A program made the translations under genes and the position numbers. The notes beneath the pieces were generated by a model. The model saw nothing but the letters and a program-made list of their open reading frames with translations, did not search any database and had not been told where the DNA came from. From Chloroflexota bacterium (lineage in GTDB: Bacteria; Chloroflexota; Dehalococcoidia; UBA3495), in assembly GCA_022576105.1 (NCBI GenBank), contig JACZRM010000053.1, positions 1-8,895 of the forward strand: a stretch of 8,895 nt of DNA, in the 5' to 3' direction. This document shows, one piece after another, positions 4,680-8,895 of this stretch; the first letter of the stretch is position 1, and every line of letters starts with the position of its first letter.

Positions 4680-5411
4680 ATGCGATACAACGTAGCACAG
4701 CTACTCAAAGAGCCAATAGGCTCGACGCGCGATTATGGATTGGACGAGATCTTCAGCGGCGCAGAACGCTTTGCAGATCATGTGCGGGGACCCCTTACAT
4801 TGATGAGAACTCATCAAGGAGTTTTAGCAACCGCCGAATTAGATGTGGAAGCCGTTAAAGTTTGCGGTAGATGCCTGAACGAGTATCCTCTTAACCTAAG
4901 CCTCAGTATCGAAGAAGAATTTTTCCCAATGCTAGACGTCAATACCGGTCGCAAGTTGAGTGCGCCCTGCGGATTTGAAGAGGCCCGGATTGATGAGTCC
5001 CACACCATTGAGGTCACCGAGGTTCTACGTCAGTATGTGATAACCGTCTCCCCAATGAAACCCCTGTGTCGCCCAGATTGTGCTGGATTGTGCCAGCATT
5101 GCGGCGTTAATTTAAACCAACAAGAATGTGAATGTGGCCGGGCCAACCCGGATCCTCGTTGGAGGGATCTGGCCAGCCTACTGCAAAAAGGCCGATCTGA
5201 GAAGGAAATTACAAACAAATTACAAGGAAATTACCATGGGCGCACTACCAAAGAAAAAAATAACCAGAGCGCAGCGGGGCCGGCGTTTTACGGCTTACAA
5301 ATTGAAGCCAATCAGTCACGCCTATTGCTCTCGATGCCGCAGCGCCAAGCTACCGCATACCGCCTGTCCCAGTTGCGGATATTACCGTGGGCGCGAAGTG
5401 GTAACAGTTAA
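4680..5411 (+). CDS. yceD: YceD/DUF177 family protein with a long open 3' frame
   Basis: A DUF177 (YceD) protein, the small cysteine-containing protein almost always encoded directly before rpmF and linked to 23S rRNA or ribosome assembly. The N-terminus VAQLLKEPIGSTRDY, CGRC (C62, C65), the IEEEFFPM region, the cluster C130, C134, C138, C141, C150 and C152, and DPRWRDLASLL (158-168) are family hallmarks. Members usually end soon after DPRW, near 170-180 residues, but here the frame stays open to residue 243. It overlaps rpmF (5236) by 176 nt in another frame. Residues from about 183 on look like a by-product of rpmF coding. Either the tail is real, or a one-base homopolymer error is present: one extra A in the A5 run at 5186-5190 would end the protein at TGA 5198-5200. 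The ATG has only a weak site (ATAGG, 4664-4668). The domain is certain; the 3' end is not. Confidence 0.82.
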   Translation: MRYNVAQLLKEPIGSTRDYGLDEIFSGAERFADHVRGPLTLMRTHQGVLATAELDVEAVKVCGRCLNEYPLNLSLSIEEEFFPMLDVNTGRKLSAPCGFEEARIDESHTIEVTEVLRQYVITVSPMKPLCRPDCAGLCQHCGVNLNQQECECGRANPDPRWRDLASLLQKGRSEKEITNKLQGNYHGRTTKEKNNQSAAGPAFYGLQIEANQSRLLLSMPQRQATAYRLSQLRILPWARSGNS

Positions 5412-5418
5412 AAGTTAG
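5236..5418 (+). CDS. rpmF: 50S ribosomal protein L32 (bL32)
   Basis: A 60-residue bL32, a structural protein of the large ribosomal subunit. The start MGALPKKKITRAQRGRR is the classical L32 N-terminus, followed by a zinc ribbon with C31, C34, C44 and C47, so this is the zinc-binding (C+) form, ending GYYRGREVV. The length is normal for the family. ATG at 5236 has AAGGAAA (5224-5230) 5 nt upstream. It follows yceD as in most bacteria, but lies almost wholly inside the open yceD frame. It is likely transcribed from the promoter at 4575-4605. Confidence 0.97.
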   Translation: MGALPKKKITRAQRGRRFTAYKLKPISHAYCSRCRSAKLPHTACPSCGYYRGREVVTVKS

Positions 5419-5581
5419 GTTTAGGCAGGCATTACCATACAGATATGATTACCTTCAATCTTTGCCGTCAACTTATCAGGACCCAATGGGCCGTCAATAT
5501 TCTGTCTAGCAAAGTTGATTGCCCGGGGTCATCTGCGCCGAGCGGGGTACAAAAATCTACCGTCAGGCAGCCGTTTCCCAT

Positions 5582-6553
5582 ATGGAGGTAAGTACGGACA
5601 TTCAAGGTGTCGGCAAATACTCTTACGTTTTTCCGGGTCAGGGTTCCCAGAGCGTGGGCATGGGTCTAGACCTCTGCAACACATCTCAGGCCGCTCGGGA
5701 GGTATTTGAAGAAGCTGACGATAGCCTGAACTTCCAACTGTCCCGGTTGATATTTGAGGGACCGTCTGAAGAGCTTCAAGACACAATGAACTCCCAGCCG
5801 GCAATTATGGTGGTCAGCATTGCCTGCTGGCGGGCCTGGATCGAGTTTCTCGGCTCCAAGACTCCACGCCCGTCATCGGTTGCCGGTCACAGCCTGGGTG
5901 AGTATACCTCGCTGGTAGTTGCCGGAGTGATCAGCTTCCGCGACGGGCTAAGGTTGGTCCGTGAGCGCGGTCGGCTCATGCACGAAGCATCGGTACAGCG
6001 GCCCGGCGGCATGGCCGCCATCCTGGGCCTTGATGAATTCGCTCTGGAGCATATCTGCGCCGAGACCGGCGTTGAGCTAGCGAACATTAACTCCGACGAC
6101 CAGATAGTGATCAGCGGGGACAAGATAGCGGTGGCCAGGGCAATGGACTTGGCTTCGGCTCGCGGCGCCAAGAAGACGATTCCTCTGCCGGTAAGCGGAG
6201 CATTCCACTCCTCTCTGATGCACCAGGCGCAAAAAGGTTTGACCGACGCGGTGGAGTCGATAGAGTTTCACGACCCGGAGATTCCGATCATCGCCAACTA
6301 CAGCGGGGCGCCACTGACCACCGTGGGCCAGGTGCAGGAAGAGTTGGTCAACGGGTTGTGCCACTGCGTGCAATGGCGAAAAACAGTCCGGTTCATGGTC
6401 AATTCCGGAGTTTCGCAATTTGTGGAATTTGGGCCATCTAGAGTTCTGGCCAGCTTGATCAAGCGCATTGATCGTGATGTAGAAGCGGTAACCTTATCGG
6501 ACAACGCTTCAATGCAAATGTTGTCGCAGAAGTTGTCGGAAAGCTTGAAATAA
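5582..6553 (+). CDS. fabD: Malonyl-CoA:ACP transacylase
   Basis: A 323-residue FabD, which moves malonyl from CoA to acyl carrier protein to feed type II fatty-acid elongation in the cytosol. Visible are GQGSQ (19-23), the nucleophile elbow GHSLGE with S104, R129 (ERGRLM) that binds the malonyl carboxylate, catalytic H209 (SGAFHSSLM), Q264 (VQW) and the closing VEFGP. All correspond in order to E. coli S92, R117, H201 and Q250. I chose ATG at 5582, although no strong ribosome site precedes it; it adds about 12 residues before the conserved KYSYVFPG core. A TTG at 5519 would add 21 more with no family match. In many bacteria plsX or fabH lies between rpmF and fabD; here there is only a 163-bp gap. 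It leads into nusB and, beyond that, acpP, which encodes its own acceptor protein. Confidence 0.95.
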   Translation: MEVSTDIQGVGKYSYVFPGQGSQSVGMGLDLCNTSQAAREVFEEADDSLNFQLSRLIFEGPSEELQDTMNSQPAIMVVSIACWRAWIEFLGSKTPRPSSVAGHSLGEYTSLVVAGVISFRDGLRLVRERGRLMHEASVQRPGGMAAILGLDEFALEHICAETGVELANINSDDQIVISGDKIAVARAMDLASARGAKKTIPLPVSGAFHSSLMHQAQKGLTDAVESIEFHDPEIPIIANYSGAPLTTVGQVQEELVNGLCHCVQWRKTVRFMVNSGVSQFVEFGPSRVLASLIKRIDRDVEAVTLSDNASMQMLSQKLSESLK

Positions 6554-6581
6554 GCTGACTTCTGAATAGATAATTTCAGCT

Positions 6582-7046
6582 ATGACTAAAGGCAAACCGG
6601 TTGATCCCAGGCGTAGGGCGAGAATGGCCTCTTTGCAATGCCTTTTCGCCGTAGATCTGAGGCCGGGCTCTCAAGAAAACCATCTTGCCTGGCTGGTTGA
6701 GGACAACCCATTGCCGATAGGTGCGGTGGATTTCGCTCAGGATTTGGTTCAAGGAGTAAGAGAAAGCCTCGCTGAACTGGATGCGTTGATATTTAAGTAC
6801 GCGCCAGCGTGGCCGGTGAGCCAGTTGCCGGTGGTTGATCGAAATGTGATCCGCATCGCCTTATTTGAACTGTTGCACCATCGGGAAACCCCAAGAAAAT
6901 CGGTGGTAAATGAGGCGGTAGAGTTGGCAAAACTATTCGGCAGTGAAAGCTCAGCCAGGTTTGTCAATGGAGTGCTAGGGTCGGTAATGGTAGATTTAGA
7001 CTCGGGGACGCTGACGCTGGAACAACCGGTGCGTGAAGGGAGATAA
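6582..7046 (+). CDS. nusB: Transcription antitermination factor NusB
   Basis: A 154-residue NusB, the all-helical protein that with NusE (S10) binds boxA RNA and supports antitermination of rRNA operons. It has the Arg-rich RNA-binding start PRRRARMASLQCLF, the PAWPVSQLPVVDRNVIRIALFELL core, and the signature TPRKSVVNEAVELAKLFGSESSARFVNGVLG. The length is typical. The ATG start leaves eight residues before the Arg cluster, normal for the family, but has no clear Shine-Dalgarno sequence in the 28-bp gap after fabD, so translation may depend on upstream ribosomes. acpP follows after 3 bp. Its position between two fatty-acid genes fits growth-rate-linked co-expression rather than a shared pathway. 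Confidence 0.95.
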   Translation: MTKGKPVDPRRRARMASLQCLFAVDLRPGSQENHLAWLVEDNPLPIGAVDFAQDLVQGVRESLAELDALIFKYAPAWPVSQLPVVDRNVIRIALFELLHHRETPRKSVVNEAVELAKLFGSESSARFVNGVLGSVMVDLDSGTLTLEQPVREGR

Positions 7047-7049
7047 ACG

Positions 7050-7310
7050 TTGCCCACTGTTTATGATCGCGTAAAAACAATTGTCGTAGATAAATTGGGT
7101 GTCGATGAGGGGGGTGTTGAAGAAGCCTCCTCCTTTGTCGATGATTTGGGTGCTGACTCCTTGGATTTGGTGGAATTAATTATGGCCTTTGAGGAAGAGT
7201 TCTCCACTGATGATCAGCCGGTGGAGATATCGGACGACGAGGCCGGCAACCTGAAAACCATGAAAGATGCCGTCGATTATCTGAAAGGGCTCGGTGTACC
7301 CGACGGCTAG
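7050..7310 (+). CDS. acpP: Acyl carrier protein
   Basis: An 86-residue, strongly acidic ACP that carries growing fatty acyl chains on a phosphopantetheine arm. The attachment site is S37 in [10 protein letters not shown], followed by the usual helix (IMAFEEEF) and the C-terminal DAVDYLKG. The start is TTG, three bases after the nusB stop. It is well supported: AAGGGAG (7036-7042) lies 7 nt upstream, and the first residues ([17 protein letters not shown]) match ACP starts. FabD, encoded two genes upstream, is the enzyme that loads malonyl onto it. The spacing implies the same transcript as nusB. Confidence 0.96.
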   Translation: MPTVYDRVKTIVVDKLGVDEGGVEEASSFVDDLGADSLDLVELIMAFEEEFSTDDQPVEISDDEAGNLKTMKDAVDYLKGLGVPDG

Positions 7311-7490
7311 CCGGGTCTCTTTCGATTTGGCGCCGGGCGCCGCCTTGATAAGCCCCATCTTGGTTGGTTACTGGGCACCCCGTGTTCGTGCCGCGGTGAG
7401 CAATAGCGCCCTTGACGACTTTGTATCAACCGCGCACCCTTTTTGCTAGGCCTATCGCAATGATGCTACTCAATGGGTGGGAGGTGCGGA

Positions 7491-8114
7491 ATGGATAGTT
7501 TGGCGGAAATCGCCCAGCTGGTTCGGAATTGTACCGACTGTCCATTGCATCAGGGACGAACCAACAGCGTTCCCGGGGAAGGATCTCCCGATGCGGACTT
7601 AATGTTCATTGGAGAAGGCCCCGGCGCTCAGGAGGACCGACTGGGACGCCCCTTTGTCGGCCCGGCGGGTAGATTTTTGGAAGAATTGCTGGCAATGATC
7701 AATCTAAGTCGGGAACAGGTGTTCATTGCCAATATGGTGAAGTGCCGCCCGCCTCAGAACCGCGACCCGGTTCCCGCTGAAATCTCAGCCTGCGGTAAGT
7801 ACTTGGACCGGCAGATTGAGCTGATCAATCCCAAGATGATTGTCACCCTGGGTAGATTCTCACTGGCCAGGTTTTTCCCGGGAGAATCGATCAGCCGGGC
7901 CAGAGGGCGTTTGAGGCAGCTGAACGGGCGGAATATTTACCCCATAATGCATCCGGCGGCGGCACTGCACCGGCAGGAGTTTCGGGCGACAATCGTCGAT
8001 GATTTCAAGGCCATACCGGGTATTCTGAAGGAGTTGGGCCAATCTCCGGTCCGGTTAGCCGCCGAAACCCGTCAGGAAGAAACGCCTCCTCCGGAACAGC
8101 TAGCGCTTTTTTAG
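7491..8114 (+). CDS. udg: Family-4 uracil-DNA glycosylase (Fe-S type) with clamp-like tail
   Basis: A 207-residue family-4 uracil-DNA glycosylase, which removes uracil from DNA made by cytosine deamination or misincorporation and starts base-excision repair. Four cysteines for a [4Fe-4S] cluster are present: C14 and C17 (CTDC), C85 (VKCRPPQNRDP) and C101 (SACGKYL). Motif A is GEGPGAQED (41-49), with GRPFVGPAG after it, and the late active-site motif HPAAAL carries H154. ATG 7491 is preferred over ATG 7473 because GGGAGGTG (7479-7486) lies 4 nt before it. The last five residues, QLALF, match the bacterial sliding-clamp-binding pattern QL[SD]LF and follow a flexible, Glu/Pro-rich stretch, as such motifs usually do. 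The RNase J frame starts one codon after the stop. A 180-bp gap without a recognisable gene or terminator separates it from acpP. Confidence 0.95.
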   Translation: MDSLAEIAQLVRNCTDCPLHQGRTNSVPGEGSPDADLMFIGEGPGAQEDRLGRPFVGPAGRFLEELLAMINLSREQVFIANMVKCRPPQNRDPVPAEISACGKYLDRQIELINPKMIVTLGRFSLARFFPGESISRARGRLRQLNGRNIYPIMHPAAALHRQEFRATIVDDFKAIPGILKELGQSPVRLAAETRQEETPPPEQLALF

Positions 8115-8117
8115 GAT

Positions 8118-8895
8118 TTGTCAGCTGAATTGAAACCAGTTTTACGGATCATACCGCTGGGCGGTCTAGGGGAGATTGGCAAAAATATGATGGCCCTGGA
8201 GTGCGGCGACGATATAATTGTCGTCGACTGCGGGGTCCAATTCCCCACTGAAGACCTGCCAGGGGTAGACCTGATCATCCCCGACATCTCCTATTTGCTG
8301 GAGAATGCCGACCGGGTGCGGGCAATACTCATCACCCACGGCCACGAAGACCACATTGGCGCTCTGCCCTTTGTACTACCTCAGCTTAACGTCCCAGTGT
8401 ATGCGCCCAAGCTAGCCCACGGTCTCATTTCGGTCAAACTCAAGGAGCGTGCTTCCTCACGGGGAGCCACCGTGGAAGCGATTGAGCCCAATACTACTTA
8501 CCAGTTTGGCCAGAACTTTAAGGTCAGTTGGTTTCGAGTGTGTCACAGCATACCCGATGCCATGGGGATGGCAATTGAGACGCCCCAAGGCACGGTGATC
8601 CATACTGGCGATTTCAAAATAGACCATACGCCGGTAGATGGCCACACCATTGATCTGGCGGCATTGGCTGAATTGGGCACCAAAGGCGTACTGTTGCTCT
8701 GCTCCGATTCGACCTATGCCGAACTGGCCGGATTTACGCCGTCGGAACAGATCATGACCGAGGCCTTTGACCGGGTCATCGGGGACGCTGAAGGCCGGGT
8801 GTTGGTGGCTACATTTGCCTCCCTCATCTCCCGTATTCAGCAGGTTATCCAGGCGGCCCACAAGCACAATCGCAAAGTCAGCATTGTGGGTCGCA
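8118..8895 (+). CDS. rnj: Ribonuclease J, 5' part (truncated by window edge)
   Basis: The first 259 residues of RNase J, a zinc-dependent metallo-beta-lactamase/beta-CASP nuclease with endonuclease and 5'-to-3' exonuclease activity in mRNA decay and rRNA maturation. Seen are the N-terminal PLGGLGEIGKNM, the metal motif THGHEDHIGALP (H74, H76, D78, H79), H143 in CHSIPD, HTGDFKID with D165, and SDSTYAE at 196-202, where the beta-CASP part begins. Full-length proteins are near 550 residues, so about half is missing only because the window ends. The start is ambiguous. The frame is the same as the glycosylase, whose TAG (8112-8114) bounds it; only TTG 8118 or TTG 8130 precede the conserved core. 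AGGA (8113-8116) sits too close to the first (1 nt) and rather far from the second (13 nt). Translation coupled to termination of the glycosylase is likely. Confidence 0.96.
   Translation, partial: MSAELKPVLRIIPLGGLGEIGKNMMALECGDDIIVVDCGVQFPTEDLPGVDLIIPDISYLLENADRVRAILITHGHEDHIGALPFVLPQLNVPVYAPKLAHGLISVKLKERASSRGATVEAIEPNTTYQFGQNFKVSWFRVCHSIPDAMGMAIETPQGTVIHTGDFKIDHTPVDGHTIDLAALAELGTKGVLLLCSDSTYAELAGFTPSEQIMTEAFDRVIGDAEGRVLVATFASLISRIQQVIQAAHKHNRKVSIVGR

Noticed and set aside
4478..4858. 126-codon plus-strand frame overlapping the yceD promoter and start
   Set aside because: It runs through the consensus promoter and into yceD in another frame; the product is Arg-rich and resembles no family.
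5519..5581. TTG-initiated N-terminal extension of FabD
   Set aside because: The extra 21 residues have no family similarity and no ribosome site; ATG 5582 gives a normal length.
5445..5591. 48-codon frame between rpmF and fabD, ending 10 nt inside fabD
   Set aside because: No clear ribosome site and no recognisable sequence. It may be a remnant where plsX or fabH often lies, but nothing supports that.
7329..7341. GGCGC-CGG-GCGCC hairpin after acpP as a terminator
   Set aside because: The stem is only 5 bp and no T-run follows, so intrinsic termination is not supported.
7412..7417. TTGACG as a -35 box for the glycosylase gene
   Set aside because: No acceptable -10 lies 15-19 nt downstream; the nearest A/T-rich candidates are 6 or 27 nt away.
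7473..7490. Earlier ATG for the uracil-DNA glycosylase
   Set aside because: No Shine-Dalgarno sequence precedes it, whereas the six-codon extension itself contains the GGGAGGTG that serves ATG 7491.
8457..8867. 136-codon minus-strand frame opposite RNase J
   Set aside because: It is a shadow of a clearly coding plus-strand gene with intact metal motifs.

Overview
The window is about 55% G+C by eye and looks like chromosomal DNA from a Chloroflexota bacterium, probably Dehalococcoidia-like. This is inferred from the gene mix and protein style: tandem ACMSD-type amidohydrolases, a TtuA/TtuB pair, a YceD-L32-FabD-NusB-ACP block, a family-4 uracil-DNA glycosylase and RNase J. No marker in the window proves the phylum. 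Most of it is housekeeping DNA. I see no phage, insertion sequence or CRISPR array.

Layout. (1) 1-2289, plus strand: two full-length paralogous metal-dependent amidohydrolases, both preceded by fragments of degenerate palindromic or interspersed repeats. (2) 2328-3865, minus strand: a TTGACA/TTTAAT promoter, tRNA-Arg(UCU), then a ThiS/MoaD-like sulfur carrier (TtuB-like) overlapping by ATGA a TtuA/NcsA-type tRNA thiolase with all its zinc and iron-sulfur cysteines. (3) 3935-4461, plus strand: a stand-alone B12-binding domain of the methylmalonyl-CoA mutase small-domain type. (4) 4575-7310, plus strand: a promoter with perfect consensus hexamers, then yceD (DUF177), rpmF, fabD, nusB and acpP, linking ribosome assembly, rRNA transcription and fatty-acid synthesis. 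(5) 7491-8895, plus strand: a family-4 uracil-DNA glycosylase ending in a beta-clamp-like QLALF, followed after one codon by RNase J, cut by the window edge.

The least ordinary part is the 3542-4007 control region. Three unrelated short tandem repeats (12 bp x3, 18 bp x2, 13 bp x3) each fall on a predicted expression element. The 12-bp unit carries the ttuB Shine-Dalgarno sequence, and an inverted partial copy upstream could pair with it. The 18-bp unit carries the -10 box of the tRNA/ttuBA promoter. The 13-bp unit lies just after the -10 of the B12-domain gene. Other points for a second look are the Gly-Gly-Arg-Gln tail of the TtuB-like protein, the yceD frame that stays open across almost all of rpmF, and the clamp-like tail of the glycosylase. 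I found no clearly new multi-gene system.
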